This document shows positions 1-9,249 of a stretch of 64,000 nucleotides of DNA, piece by piece. The DNA comes from Alphaproteobacteria bacterium. Its GTDB lineage: Bacteria > Pseudomonadota > Alphaproteobacteria > JAAEOK01. Numbering within the stretch: the first letter of the stretch is position 1; each line of letters opens with the position of its first letter. The DNA lies in contig JAAEOK010000037.1 in assembly GCA_024244705.1 (NCBI GenBank), positions 1 through 64,000 on the forward strand. The letters run 5' to 3'. The position numbers and the translations under genes were made by a program. Under the pieces are notes generated by a model that saw nothing but the letters and a program-made list of their open reading frames with translations, searched no databases and was not told where the DNA came from.

Positions 1-377
1 AAATCTCACCTGGATGGGAAAACGAAACAACTCTATCTTCGTACATGGCGTATCCTTCCTTCTTGGAAATCGGCGACCTCAACATCGCCAGGATACGCCG
101 CCTCTACATCACGCCATCACCAAGATTCGGTTATAGCTCGACACGCGTCGGAATGACCGCGTGTTTTCCGCGTGCAGCGATGGACCGCCCGGATTTCGAA
201 CAGCGCGCGCACCATTACTATGCGCGCCTTGACACCGCCATCGAGGAAGACATTCCCGCGCTCGCACGGCAACACCGAGGGCTGAACTCGCCATACGCTC
301 GGCCGGGACGATTTTCTTCGCTTGAGCCGAGTGTCGCCGAATTTGCTTTCTGGTATGCCCGGGCGATGACCGCATGA
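1..377 (+). CDS. Rieske-type ring-hydroxylating oxygenase alpha subunit, C-terminal fragment (5' end outside window)
   Basis: The frame is open from base 3 to the TGA at 375-377, so the gene enters from the left edge and only about 124 residues are visible. The visible part looks like the end of the catalytic domain of Rieske non-haem iron oxygenases: an acidic EEDIPALARQHRGL segment, then SPYARPGRFSSLEP and a closing FAFWYARAM. These enzymes dihydroxylate or demethylate aromatic or quaternary-ammonium substrates using electrons from a reductase. The Rieske cluster ligands and the mononuclear iron site would lie upstream and cannot be checked. The ATG at 45 is internal and is not taken as the start. 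The next gene is convergent on the other strand. Confidence 0.72.
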   Translation, partial: ISPGWENETTLSSYMAYPSFLEIGDLNIARIRRLYITPSPRFGYSSTRVGMTACFPRAAMDRPDFEQRAHHYYARLDTAIEEDIPALARQHRGLNSPYARPGRFSSLEPSVAEFAFWYARAMTA

Positions 378-448
378 CGCTCTCTTTGTGCTGCGGCTCG
401 GTCGAGCATGGCACCCTAATCAGTACGCGCGTCCGCGTCGGTCACCAA

Positions 449-1672
449 TCAGGCTTCGTTCGGAATCGAGGTAAGCGCTGTCTCGATCCGCTCCAACGCC
501 CAGTCGACCTGGTCCCGGGTAATGACCAATGGGGGCGCGAAACGTATCGTGTTTTCATGTGTTTCCTTGCACAGCAGACCGGCAGCCATCAGCGCTTCAC
601 AATAGGCCCGGGCGCCACCCGCCTCAGGGTGAAATTCGACCGCAAGCATGAGGCCGCGACCGCGAACGTCCTTTATTAGGTTGGTCCGCAGATTCTCCAA
701 CTCGCCGAGAAAATATTCCCCCTGTTCGGCGGCATTCTCGATCATGCCCTCTTCGACCAGCACCCGAAGCGAAGCGCGGGCAACTGCGCATGCAAGCGGA
801 TTTCCGCCGAATGTGCTGCCGTGCTCCCCGGGTCTCAAAATTCCCAAAACTTCGCCGTTCGACAGCACCGCCGAGACCGGATAATAACCGCCGGAGAGCG
901 CCTTTCCGACCAGCGTGAGATCGGCCTCGACGCGCTCATGCTCTTCGGCCAGAAGTTTACCGGTGCGCCCAAGCCCGGTCTGGATTTCGTCAAGAACTAG
1001 CATGACGTTGTGGCGCGAACAGAGGTCGCGGACTTCCGACAGATAGCCGTCCGGCGGAATGATAACACCCGCCTCACCCTGGATCGGTTCGATCAAGACG
1101 CCGACCGTATGCGCCCCGATTGCCGCATCGATCGCCGCGGCGTCGCCGAACGGCACGATTTTGAAACCGGGGGCAAAGGGTCCAAACCCTTCGCGGGCGA
1201 CGGGATCGGTGCTGAAACCGACGATTGCGATCGTGCGTCCGTGGAAACCATTCGCACAGACCACGATCTCGGCTCGATCATGCGGCACCCCCTTGACCTC
1301 GTATCCCCACTTTCGAACGGCTTTGATTGCGGTCTCCACCGCTTCCGCGCCACTATTCATCGGAAGCACCTTGTGGGAGTTGGTCAGAGTGCAAATCTCC
1401 TCATAAAAGGGGGCCAGTTGATCGTTCCGAAAGGCTCGGGATGTCAGCGATAATTTGCTTGCCTGCTCAATCAGAGCCTCCCGAATTCGGGGGTGACAGT
1501 GGCCCTGGTTGACCGCGGAATAGGCGGATAGGCAATCGAGATAGCGATTACCGTCTACGTCCCATACCCAGACGCCCTCGCCGCGCGCCAGCATGACGTC
1601 AAGAGGTTTGTAGTTGTGGGCCCCGAGCTCGGCCTCGATGGCAAGGAAATTCTTTTCTTTGGCTGACGTCAT
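449..1672 (-). CDS. rocD: Ornithine--oxo-acid aminotransferase
   Basis: PLP-dependent class III aminotransferase that moves the delta-amino group of ornithine to 2-oxoglutarate, giving glutamate semialdehyde/pyrroline-5-carboxylate and glutamate in the cytoplasm. Seen: [10 protein letters not shown] near residue 106, GFHGRT near 142, the aspartate motif LVLDEIQTG near 225 and the PLP lysine in [11 protein letters not shown] near residue 257; [10 protein letters not shown] follows. The length of 407 residues is usual for RocD. I chose the ATG at 1672 rather than the TTG at 1684 because GGAG lies 6 bases upstream of that ATG. The neighbouring glutamine-synthetase-like and N-formylglutamate genes suggest a glutamate/ornithine context. 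Another class III omega-aminotransferase specificity is possible, but the [11 protein letters not shown] stretch is typical of OAT. Confidence 0.9.
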   Translation of the reverse strand: MTSAKEKNFLAIEAELGAHNYKPLDVMLARGEGVWVWDVDGNRYLDCLSAYSAVNQGHCHPRIREALIEQASKLSLTSRAFRNDQLAPFYEEICTLTNSHKVLPMNSGAEAVETAIKAVRKWGYEVKGVPHDRAEIVVCANGFHGRTIAIVGFSTDPVAREGFGPFAPGFKIVPFGDAAAIDAAIGAHTVGVLIEPIQGEAGVIIPPDGYLSEVRDLCSRHNVMLVLDEIQTGLGRTGKLLAEEHERVEADLTLVGKALSGGYYPVSAVLSNGEVLGILRPGEHGSTFGGNPLACAVARASLRVLVEEGMIENAAEQGEYFLGELENLRTNLIKDVRGRGLMLAVEFHPEAGGARAYCEALMAAGLLCKETHENTIRFAPPLVITRDQVDWALERIETALTSIPNEA

Positions 1673-1836
1673 CTCAGTCTCCAATCAAGGCCAGCGAAGC
1701 GACTGTCCAACATTGCCCTTGGTCATTCCAACCTTATGAAAGCCCCGCCTCAATCGAACCGGCGCCTGCCGGTCATAGCCGGCCGAATGTCACCGCAGCT
1801 TCCTCGACCGGCTAGATCCAGTGCCAACCCCTTCGA

Positions 1837-3150
1837 TTAGTACGCTCGTTCATAAGCCGCGAAAACTTCCTCTTCGGACAAATCTTTTAAATAGTTCATC
1901 TCCCCCCGCTTGTGCTTGAGGTACACGTCGATGAACAGTTCATCGAACCAAGATCGAACTGTTTCGTCCTGTTCCAAGCGTGCCAGCGCCTCATCGAGCG
2001 ATCGGGGCAGCCGTTCGAATCCGCGCGCGGCCAACGTCTCGGCATTCAAGAGCGAAAGGTCTTCCTCGGTTGGCGGTGGCGGCGCCAGACCGTCGCGAAT
2101 CCCTTGCAGGCCCGCTTTCACGATGGCTGCGAGCTGCAGATATGGACTCGCCGCCGCGTCACCAGCGCGAAACTCCACGTTGAACTGCGAGGCTACATCG
2201 TAGCCGGGAATTTCCGCCACCGGGCAGATTCGCATCGATGCTTCACGGTCACGATAGCCTAGGTTGTTGAACGGTGCACTCCATCGATGCGGGGTCAGCC
2301 GCGTGTAGGAAACAACGCTTGGGGCAGTGAACGCAACGATCGACGGCAAATACTTGAGCACCCCTGCAACGAATGCGCCGGGCGTTGCCGCCAGACCGCC
2401 AGGCCCATTGGGATCATGGGTCGCCGGCCGGCCATCAGCGTCGCTGAAACTCATGTGAATGTGGACCCCGTTCCCCACCCCGGACGGCGTGCGTACCGGC
2501 GTAAAGCTTACTCGCCGCCCGCTGCGGAGCGCCGTCGCCCGGGCCAGCTCACGGACGATGAGCGCCTGATCGGCGGCCTTCACGCCGGGTTGCGGGGCGA
2601 CGGTCACCTCATATTGATCTTTGCCATATTCGCGCAAAAATGAATCCGGCTCGGCGCCCGCAGCACGGAGTGCACTGAGCAATGTTTCACCGAACGCCTG
2701 ACCTGCACGGAAGCCGCCCAACGAATAGGCAGTTTCGGTTTCGACCTCGTCATCGACGAATTGAAACTCGTGCTCAAACGCGCTCAATAATGTCAGCCCG
2801 GTCTCCGAATTCATCGACTCCAGCGCATTCGCCAACATGGTTCTCAGGCAACACTCCCATGGCTGCCCGTCGGTGTATGTGATGTCGCCAAGGATGAAAT
2901 TTTCTCTTGGTGACCCGTCGCCGAAATCGACGACGACCTCGGTCTTGTTGTCCGGAACCAGCAATAGGTCACCCAGCGCACCAAATGGGGTCTCCGCTAT
3001 GGCATCGAAGGCGGTAATCTGCATGTTGGTTGGACACCAACCCACGCCGCGGATCCTTCGATCCAGTATGTCGGTGCTCGGGAACCCCTTGCCGCGCACC
3101 TGCCCCGCAATATCGCTGCAACAAATAAACGCGATTTCCTCTCTGATCAC
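1837..3150 (-). CDS. Glutamine-synthetase family protein (gamma-glutamyl ligase, not housekeeping GlnA)
   Basis: ATP-dependent ligase of the glutamine synthetase superfamily, joining glutamate through its gamma-carboxyl to ammonia or an amine. Seen over 437 residues: an N-terminal beta-grasp stretch with DIAGQVRGKGFP (13-24), metal site EHEFQF (126-131), EYGKDQYEVT (174-183), substrate/metal motif NGVHIHMSF (227-235), ATP/phosphate motif TPHRWSAPFNN (286-296) and EFRAGDAAASPY (326-337). Divergence from classical GlnA and the catabolic setting suggest a gamma-glutamyl-amine or glutamate-analogue ligase (PuuA- or GMAS-like); the acceptor amine is unknown. The start is GTG, with GGGAGG 9-10 bases upstream. 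It is divergent from the N-formylglutamate amidohydrolase gene across 227 bp that must hold both promoters. Confidence 0.85.
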   Translation of the reverse strand: MIREEIAFICCSDIAGQVRGKGFPSTDILDRRIRGVGWCPTNMQITAFDAIAETPFGALGDLLLVPDNKTEVVVDFGDGSPRENFILGDITYTDGQPWECCLRTMLANALESMNSETGLTLLSAFEHEFQFVDDEVETETAYSLGGFRAGQAFGETLLSALRAAGAEPDSFLREYGKDQYEVTVAPQPGVKAADQALIVRELARATALRSGRRVSFTPVRTPSGVGNGVHIHMSFSDADGRPATHDPNGPGGLAATPGAFVAGVLKYLPSIVAFTAPSVVSYTRLTPHRWSAPFNNLGYRDREASMRICPVAEIPGYDVASQFNVEFRAGDAAASPYLQLAAIVKAGLQGIRDGLAPPPPTEEDLSLLNAETLAARGFERLPRSLDEALARLEQDETVRSWFDELFIDVYLKHKRGEMNYLKDLSEEEVFAAYERAY

Positions 3151-3377
3151 GTAACTCGCCTCCCGTTTCTAGGTCACTGCGGAATATCGTCATTCTTGGG
3201 CCAGAACGGCGCCGCCTGGTTTGGACATCCGGCAAGATCGCACGCTGGAATGTTTTGTATCAATATTCTAATGCTGGAACTTGCCGCATAATTTGCCAAT
3301 ATCAGGCGTGGCCGCAAAAAGTCGCTTGCCGATGCTAAATCCATCATCGCGGCGCGCTCGAGGATTGGTGTGAAACC

Positions 3378-4175
3378 ATGGATCAGTTTGGTGGTGATAC
3401 GCAGGCGAGCCTTCGTCCGTTATTGAGCGACGACGATATGGTGCCGGTCGATGTTCTCAATCAGCACGGCACGTCACGAATCGTACTCACTTGTGAACAT
3501 GCGGGACAGGCGATTCCGCGATCGCTGGGCGACTTGGGTTTGAGCAGAGAGAATATGGAGCGTCACATCGCCTGGGATATTGGCGCCGCCGGCTTGGCGC
3601 TCTTGATGTCGGAAATGCTCGACGCCGTCTTGGTGCTGCAAAACTTCTCGCGTCTTGTCATTGATTGCAATCGCCCTCCCGACTCGCCGGAATTCATTCC
3701 CGCGGCAAGTGACGGCACGATCGTTCCGAGAAATTCGGACCTTAGCGAATTCGACAGGCAGAACCGCCACAGGGAGATACACCACCCTTACCACGACTGT
3801 ATTTCTGGGATCTTGGACCGTCGCTCGGCGGAACCGAATTTGCCCCTACTGGTGTCCGTCCACAGCTTTACGCCGCGGTTCGATGGTTTCGACCGCCCCT
3901 GGGACCTCGGCCTGCTCTACAACCGAGACAACCGACTCGCTCAGGCAACAAAGCGAAGTCTCGACCTGCTCGACCAATCGGTCCACGTCGCCTTCAATGA
4001 GCCCTATGCGGTGTCCGATATTTCCGATTACACGATACCAATACACGGCGAACGGAGAGGTATCGCTCACTTGCTTATTGAAGTCCGCAACGATCATTTG
4101 GGGTCAACGAGCGGCCAGCAAGCATGGGCAGAGCGCTTGTGTTCGGCACTTTCATTGACGAGCGAAATCGGCTAA
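3378..4175 (+). CDS. N-formylglutamate amidohydrolase family protein
   Basis: Hydrolyses the formamide bond of N-formylglutamate, the last step of one histidine-degradation route, or a related N-acyl amino acid. Seen in 265 residues: CEHAGQ (39-44), DCNRPPDS (96-103), the QNRHREIHHPYH metal/catalytic region (128-139) and VSVHSFTPRF (159-168), the usual landmark motifs of the family. No other hut genes (urocanase, histidase) are present, so a role on another N-formyl or N-acyl amino acid released by the nearby pathways is as likely. The next gene starts 40 bases downstream and is probably co-transcribed. Confidence 0.85.
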   Translation: MDQFGGDTQASLRPLLSDDDMVPVDVLNQHGTSRIVLTCEHAGQAIPRSLGDLGLSRENMERHIAWDIGAAGLALLMSEMLDAVLVLQNFSRLVIDCNRPPDSPEFIPAASDGTIVPRNSDLSEFDRQNRHREIHHPYHDCISGILDRRSAEPNLPLLVSVHSFTPRFDGFDRPWDLGLLYNRDNRLAQATKRSLDLLDQSVHVAFNEPYAVSDISDYTIPIHGERRGIAHLLIEVRNDHLGSTSGQQAWAERLCSALSLTSEIG

Positions 4176-4215
4176 TCGAAGCGCGAACATTGGAATGCCT
4201 GGTGGGGAGGAATTG

Positions 4216-4863
4216 ATGAACGGGTCTCAACCATCTAGCCGCGAGGTTGCACTCGAACCCAGTCAGTCCGCCCTGTTGATCATCGACGTACAAAATTTCT
4301 GCGCCCATCGAAATGGCGGTGAATTCGCCGATCTGTCCGAGGACCAAATCGAAGAACGGTTTGGTTACTATTTCTTGCGCCTCAAGGAATTGGCCATCCC
4401 TAACATGCAGCGCCTTCAGAATGGATTTCGGGACGCCCGAATCGAAGTTATTTTCACGACTATTGAAAGCTTAACCAGAGACGGCCGCGATCGAAGCCTC
4501 GACTACAAGATCACAGGATACAATGTGCCCAAGGGCTCCTGGGATGGAAAAGTCATCGATGAGCTCGCCCCGATTGACGACGAAATCTGGTTGCCCAAAA
4601 CCTCGTCCAGCGTATTTGTGTCCACTCACATCGACTACATACTCCGCAATCTCGGCATGCGGCAGCTGGTCATATGCGGCGTCGTGACGGACCAATGCGT
4701 CGAATCGGCCGTACGTGATGCCTGCGACTTGGGCTACCTTGTCACCCTACCTATCGATGCCTGTGCGACCTACTCCCAGGAACGGCACGACCGCTCGCTG
4801 ACGGCCATAAAGGGGTATTGTCGCCAGCGCACCACCGATGAAATCCTGGCTGAGATCGCATAG
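4216..4863 (+). CDS. Isochorismatase-family cysteine hydrolase (first of three)
   Basis: Cysteine hydrolase of the isochorismatase superfamily, whose members hydrolyse vinyl ethers or amides such as nicotinamide, N-carbamoylsarcosine and maleamate. The catalytic triad is visible: Asp in LLIIDVQNF, Lys in LPKTSSS and Cys in VVTDQCVESAVRDA. The start at 4216 is set by GGGGAGG at 4204-4210, 5 bases upstream; an in-frame ATG at 4195 precedes this Shine-Dalgarno sequence and is rejected. The protein is 215 residues, normal for the family. It follows the N-formylglutamate amidohydrolase gene in the same direction, so an amidase role is the simplest guess. The exact substrate cannot be read from the sequence. 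Confidence 0.82.
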   Translation: MNGSQPSSREVALEPSQSALLIIDVQNFCAHRNGGEFADLSEDQIEERFGYYFLRLKELAIPNMQRLQNGFRDARIEVIFTTIESLTRDGRDRSLDYKITGYNVPKGSWDGKVIDELAPIDDEIWLPKTSSSVFVSTHIDYILRNLGMRQLVICGVVTDQCVESAVRDACDLGYLVTLPIDACATYSQERHDRSLTAIKGYCRQRTTDEILAEIA

Positions 4864-4934
4864 TCGATCGGCGATCGCGATTCGCCAAGGCCGTCAACTC
4901 GGGTGCAGGCCGGCCATTCTTCATCGACGGTTTT

Positions 4935-6059
4935 TCAGTCCATAATTGATTTCACGGTATCCATGGTCCAAGGGTCCGGCGGCACGTCCTGATCGATTCG
5001 CCAGCCATAATTGGGTACACGAGCAAGGCACCTCGTCACCTCTGGCACCCCTCGCCAAGGATCGACACCATGCGGCGCGATCACATCCGCGAATACCCCT
5101 TGTTCAGCCTGAACCGGAAACAGGCCATCGACAATTCGACGATCAATATCCTCGGCGGACAATCGATTTATCCGGCGGTCGTCGCGGGCGGCGCTGATCT
5201 GGGGCCAAACAATCGCCGCTACATCCCCTTCCGCAATCGCCTCGCGGCCAAGCGCGGCACAGAACTGCGCCGGGCTGACGTCGATGTGTCGGCCGTCGCT
5301 GACACCATTGGCTCCCGGGCGTTCTTGGCATTCCGCTATGGTGAATGTGTGGTCAAATCGCCGCTCTGTGACCGCCCTATCGAGATGCGCGTTCATCTCC
5401 ACGGTCCGTGGCTTGACGGAAACGACGGTTGGCATGCCGGTGGCGCGCAAGTTGGCGGCCCTGCTCGACAAGAAGACCCTATCATTCGATAGTAATCTGG
5501 ATTGCGGCAGACGAAGCGCGCTCAGCAAGAGCGTCGTTTTGCCCGCGCCCTTGTGTCCGACAAACAGAACCACACGACCGGAAATTTCGACGGCTGCGGC
5601 ATGATGCAGGACGGCCCCCGTTTGCCATCCACGAAGCGTGGCCAGCTCGCGGATGACACGCATCGCGGCCACCCGCGCACATCCGCGCGAACCTGAACCG
5701 ATGATCTGAATTTCTGACTTGCCGGCCAAAACGTAGAACGCGCGCAATTGGTCGTCCCTGACGATGAGTTCACCGGCGCCTCGTTTCAGCACCGGATAGT
5801 CGGCGGCGTTCGCGCTATCGAGCGTGAAGCACCGAGCACCTGGAGCACCCATCCAATTCCGTTGATCAAGAAGCTGCTGGAAACGACCGATATCGATTCG
5901 CGCGCTGACTTTCAGAGCCGCGGCCCTGCCGCCGGATTGGAACCAAGGCGAAAGAAATTCGCCTAGCCACAGAAGGTCGGAGGCGTCGTCGGCGGAGACG
6001 GTAATCCTTAACCCTAAATACTCAAACGTCAGACGGTGCGATTCAATGCGGCGGCTCAA
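4935..6059 (-). CDS. HPr-kinase-like P-loop protein of the glycan island
   Basis: 374-residue protein with a single P-loop, GHKGAGKTT (168-176), preceded by HHAAAVEI as in the C-terminal kinase fold of HPr kinase/phosphorylase, and followed by LLSNDRVFL (189-197). HPr kinases usually have a DD pair at that last position; here it is ND. The N-terminal 160 residues are not recognised. HprK-like proteins of this kind occur beside nucleotidyltransferases and in peptide- or envelope-modification clusters, where they phosphorylate small substrates or peptides rather than HPr. The start is TTG overlapping the TGA of the upstream kinase gene (TTGA), implying translational coupling. The actual phosphoacceptor is unknown. 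Confidence 0.65.
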   Translation of the reverse strand: MSRRIESHRLTFEYLGLRITVSADDASDLLWLGEFLSPWFQSGGRAAALKVSARIDIGRFQQLLDQRNWMGAPGARCFTLDSANAADYPVLKRGAGELIVRDDQLRAFYVLAGKSEIQIIGSGSRGCARVAAMRVIRELATLRGWQTGAVLHHAAAVEISGRVVLFVGHKGAGKTTLLLSALRLPQSRLLSNDRVFLSSRAANLRATGMPTVVSVKPRTVEMNAHLDRAVTERRFDHTFTIAECQERPGANGVSDGRHIDVSPAQFCAALGREAIAEGDVAAIVWPQISAARDDRRINRLSAEDIDRRIVDGLFPVQAEQGVFADVIAPHGVDPWRGVPEVTRCLARVPNYGWRIDQDVPPDPWTMDTVKSIMD

Positions 6060-6994
6060 TTAGCCCTCCGCTGTGCTCGAATTCTCTGCTGCCCGCCATT
6101 TTCGCGGGCTTCCATCGTCGTTAGGATGGCGTGCAATTTGGTGAGCGGCAATTCGCTATTTTCAGTTTGCCAATAGGCACGGAAATGGGCTGCTTCAGCC
6201 AAAGCGAACACTCTCCAGAACTCTCGATTGTTCCCATAGTCGGCGCAATCGGAGGCACTTGCATAGCCGTCAAGAAAATGTGCTTCGGATTGACCGTCAA
6301 GCGGCCATCGATACCAAACACGAGCCAAGTCTAGGGCGAGCATACCCACCCGGATGGAACCATTGTCTACCACAACAGGATAGCCGTTTTCGTTTATGAC
6401 GATATTCTCCGGCGCGTAGTCTCCGTGAAGCAAACCACATGAAATCGAGGTCGGGCACTTTGTTCGGGCAATTTTTCGTACGAATTCATGCTGGACCTGG
6501 GTCAAATTCCCCATTTCGAACAATTCGGCACTCAACCGCTCTAGAGGGTCTCTCAAGGCGCGCGCAGTTTGCCGACCTTGCCCATATCTCTGTTCAACCT
6601 GCGGCGGCAGGATTGTCGCATGGACTTTGCCGAGTCTCGCCCCCAAGAAACGAAGCAAACGCGGTTGACGACAAATCGTGTCGTCGACCTTCCCGTCAAC
6701 CCATTCCTCGATCGTGGCACAGCCGCGCCAAGCCAGGACCCGCGAAAAATCATCCGCCGCCAGAAGTCCACTCAAGGCTCGTACCCGCTCGGCGATGTCG
6801 GCATTGTCGAACCGGCGCCCCTTCACTGTCACGCCGTCCTTGAATGCCAAACGAAACGAAGCGCGCGACGAACCGGCCGCCGGCAGCCCGGTGATCACCT
6901 CCGCCTCGATCAACGGAGTCGCGACCTCATCTATCAGAGCGATAAGATCGGGGCCCAATAGGTCAGGCTCGATGTGGCGCATCGTCAACTTCAT
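6056..6994 (-). CDS. Aminoglycoside-phosphotransferase-like kinase
   Basis: Small-molecule kinase of the APH/choline kinase fold, predicted to phosphorylate a sugar, amino alcohol or glycan precursor. Seen: catalytic loop HGDYAPENIVIN near residues 190-201, with the Asp and Asn typical of the family, and the metal-binding Asp in VVVDNGSI near 207-214 (DN where many members have DW or DF). The start is uncertain. An ATG at 7030 lies deep within the preceding glycosyltransferase gene; the ATG at 6994 (or 6982) shortens the overlap to about 30 bases and is preferred, though no clear Shine-Dalgarno sequence is visible. It is coupled to the HPr-kinase-like gene downstream. Two different kinase folds side by side suggest phosphorylated glycan components. 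Confidence 0.7.
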   Translation of the reverse strand: MKLTMRHIEPDLLGPDLIALIDEVATPLIEAEVITGLPAAGSSRASFRLAFKDGVTVKGRRFDNADIAERVRALSGLLAADDFSRVLAWRGCATIEEWVDGKVDDTICRQPRLLRFLGARLGKVHATILPPQVEQRYGQGRQTARALRDPLERLSAELFEMGNLTQVQHEFVRKIARTKCPTSISCGLLHGDYAPENIVINENGYPVVVDNGSIRVGMLALDLARVWYRWPLDGQSEAHFLDGYASASDCADYGNNREFWRVFALAEAAHFRAYWQTENSELPLTKLHAILTTMEARENGGQQRIRAQRRAN

Positions 6995-9113
6995 CGCTCG
7001 TGGCGGCAATGGGGCGACCGGACAACCCATCGCTCATACGGGCGCGAGCCCCGATATCCGGTGATTCGTCTCTCGCCTTTGCACTGTCACTGCCGCTGAC
7101 GGCTGTAGCAGCGCGAAGATCGATGTAGAGTTGCCGAATCCGGGCATAGCCCGGCAGATTGTCATAGTTTCGAAAATCCTTCTGACGAACAGAGCTTTTC
7201 GCCCCTACCAGTGCGCCCGCAATCAGCCCCATCAAACTGAAAAAGTTGTCTTCATTTTGATCTTCAAGGCACCGCGTCAGGAATTGCGTCTCATGGTCGT
7301 CGATCCAGTCCAGGTGCTGCCACACGTTGCGCCATTTTCGCAATGTGAAATAGCGCTCGTAGGCGAGCTGCGGTGTCCATTCGGTACCATGTAGACCGAA
7401 TGTTCCCTCGGCATCGGGAGTTGCGGCGTCATACCGCCCCGATTCAATCCGATATCCGTCATCCTGAATCGCTCGATTTCGAGAAAATACCGTTGTTTCG
7501 CGGGTCCATGGATAGTTTCGAACGATATCCCGGCGGCATATCTTAATGCCTTGGATGGTTCGACCGAGATGGACGTCAAAAAGATTGCCGACATAAATCG
7601 CGACCTTTTCGTCGGTCGCCGAAATTTTCTTGTACAACTCTTGAATGGAATCCGGATAGAGCAGCATGTCTTCGTCGAGCTGAACGAAGTACGGCGTTTC
7701 GCAGGAGTCCAACATGTGCTGGAGGGCATCGGTCAGCGGCGCGACATTTTCAATGATCACGAGCCGGAACACGCTGTCCTGGACGGCGACTCGCTCGATA
7801 CACTCCCTATAGGTGGGCGCGCCGACAGTCGTCACAAAAACGGTAACCTCGTTCGAAAGATCGACCGGACGTGAATTTATGGGCTCAGCGACGGAGCGGC
7901 CTTTGTCGATGATCACATTCCGAAAAATATCAAAGAACTCAGGGGCGCGCCGCTCCCAAAGCCAGGGCTTCATATCCCCCAGCAGTCTTTCCGACAGACG
8001 GTCATAATTCTCGATCGCCTTGACAACGCCGTGTTCGATGGCGTCGAGCGTGCCGTCCACCAAATAGCCATTGAGATCATCTTCGATGAGTTCCGTCATA
8101 TTGCTAACGGCGGTGCTCACGATCGTGCAACCGCAGGCTGCCGCCTCCAAAGGTGGATTGGGTGCGCCCTCGGATTCGCTTGCGCAGACGATGACGGTTG
8201 CACTGTTGTACCACTCTGCCATTTGCTCAGAGATGAAGCCGCCGTGACCGTATGATTCGACAAAGCGCGCTTCGAAATCGATCCCCTGCGCATTCATCCG
8301 CTCCCGCAACGGAGCTATGAAGCCGTCATACCCATCCGCAATCGGGCCGTCTTGCGAGCCGACCCAAATCACTTTCTGGTTCCTTTCCATTCGCGGAACG
8401 CTGACGTGGAAAAGCTCGTGATCCACACCGTAGGGAATCGTAAACGTGTTGGGGATCGGGCCCAACTTCCGCCAATATTCCCGGTCCGAAATCAATAGTG
8501 CATCGGATGAGCGATATACGCGCAAAATATCAGGGGATCTTTCGGCCCATCCGGAATTGACCGCCCCGACAAGCGGAACATCCCAACCGCGAGCGTCGAG
8601 TTCGTGCCGAACGCCGCAGACCGACGCCGCGTCCAGAACGAAAAATAGATCGGGGCAATTGTCTCCCACGATGGCGGCGATCGGGAGCCTATCCTTTCCG
8701 ATCATGGCCGGAGCCAATTCTACGGCAAAATCGCCGGGCGCGTTTTTCGACAGCCCGGCCGCGTAACCGCGGCAAGCCGATTCTTCGACGTCAAAGATGA
8801 TCCTGAGGACAGGCACCGGGCTTACCAATTGGCCTGTTCGACAAAGCTCGTCGATATCGCCTGTGAGTTCCGCCAAAGTCCCGTGATCGGCTTTCGGTGA
8901 ACGCTTCCGCGTTTCGACACAGTGGCACTCGACGTCATTCGTCGTGGTCGCGACAGGATTTCCCAAACAAATGTCATATCGATAACCTCGCCGGCCCCGC
9001 CATTGGCGTGCGCCGGTCATACTACACCGGCGTCGCTGGGTGAACGACTGTATCCAACGATTTCGCCAAATCAAATTGCTTCGACAGAATGCCGTCCGTG
9101 CGGTATTGAGCAT
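6963..9113 (-). CDS. Two-domain glycosyltransferase (GT4-like plus GT-A domain)
   Basis: Predicted cytoplasmic glycosyltransferase of up to 716 residues. The first half has a GT-B/GT4 pattern: IWVGSQDG, then ASESEGAPNPPLEAAACG (the E-x7-E donor-binding motif) followed by TELIEDDLNGYLV. The second half starts with EVTVFVTTVGAPTYRECI and has a GT-A type acidic motif, FVQLDEDMLLYPDSI, so the protein probably adds two sugars or acts processively. The N-terminus up to about residue 60 is arginine-rich and unconserved-looking; ATG at 9020 is an alternative start and neither has a strong Shine-Dalgarno sequence. The gene overlaps the APH-like kinase gene downstream. It belongs to the surface-glycan set with the Wzm/Wzt exporter. 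Confidence 0.78.
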   Translation of the reverse strand: MLNTARTAFCRSNLIWRNRWIQSFTQRRRCSMTGARQWRGRRGYRYDICLGNPVATTTNDVECHCVETRKRSPKADHGTLAELTGDIDELCRTGQLVSPVPVLRIIFDVEESACRGYAAGLSKNAPGDFAVELAPAMIGKDRLPIAAIVGDNCPDLFFVLDAASVCGVRHELDARGWDVPLVGAVNSGWAERSPDILRVYRSSDALLISDREYWRKLGPIPNTFTIPYGVDHELFHVSVPRMERNQKVIWVGSQDGPIADGYDGFIAPLRERMNAQGIDFEARFVESYGHGGFISEQMAEWYNSATVIVCASESEGAPNPPLEAAACGCTIVSTAVSNMTELIEDDLNGYLVDGTLDAIEHGVVKAIENYDRLSERLLGDMKPWLWERRAPEFFDIFRNVIIDKGRSVAEPINSRPVDLSNEVTVFVTTVGAPTYRECIERVAVQDSVFRLVIIENVAPLTDALQHMLDSCETPYFVQLDEDMLLYPDSIQELYKKISATDEKVAIYVGNLFDVHLGRTIQGIKICRRDIVRNYPWTRETTVFSRNRAIQDDGYRIESGRYDAATPDAEGTFGLHGTEWTPQLAYERYFTLRKWRNVWQHLDWIDDHETQFLTRCLEDQNEDNFFSLMGLIAGALVGAKSSVRQKDFRNYDNLPGYARIRQLYIDLRAATAVSGSDSAKARDESPDIGARARMSDGLSGRPIAATSDEVDDAPHRA

Positions 9114-9249
9114 GGACGCGACACCAATTGCCGATTAGCGGGTAAATCGGTCATTTCTCCGACACCGCGATTCGGCCTTATGCAGGTTAGTCTGCGCCGG
9201 CGCGTTGTCAGATCGTTCTAATTTCAGCGGATCCCAAATCATTCCTGCG

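Noticed and set aside
4870-4886. Small GGCGA/TCGCC hairpin after the cysteine hydrolase gene
   Set aside because: Only five base pairs and no T-run, too weak to call a terminator.
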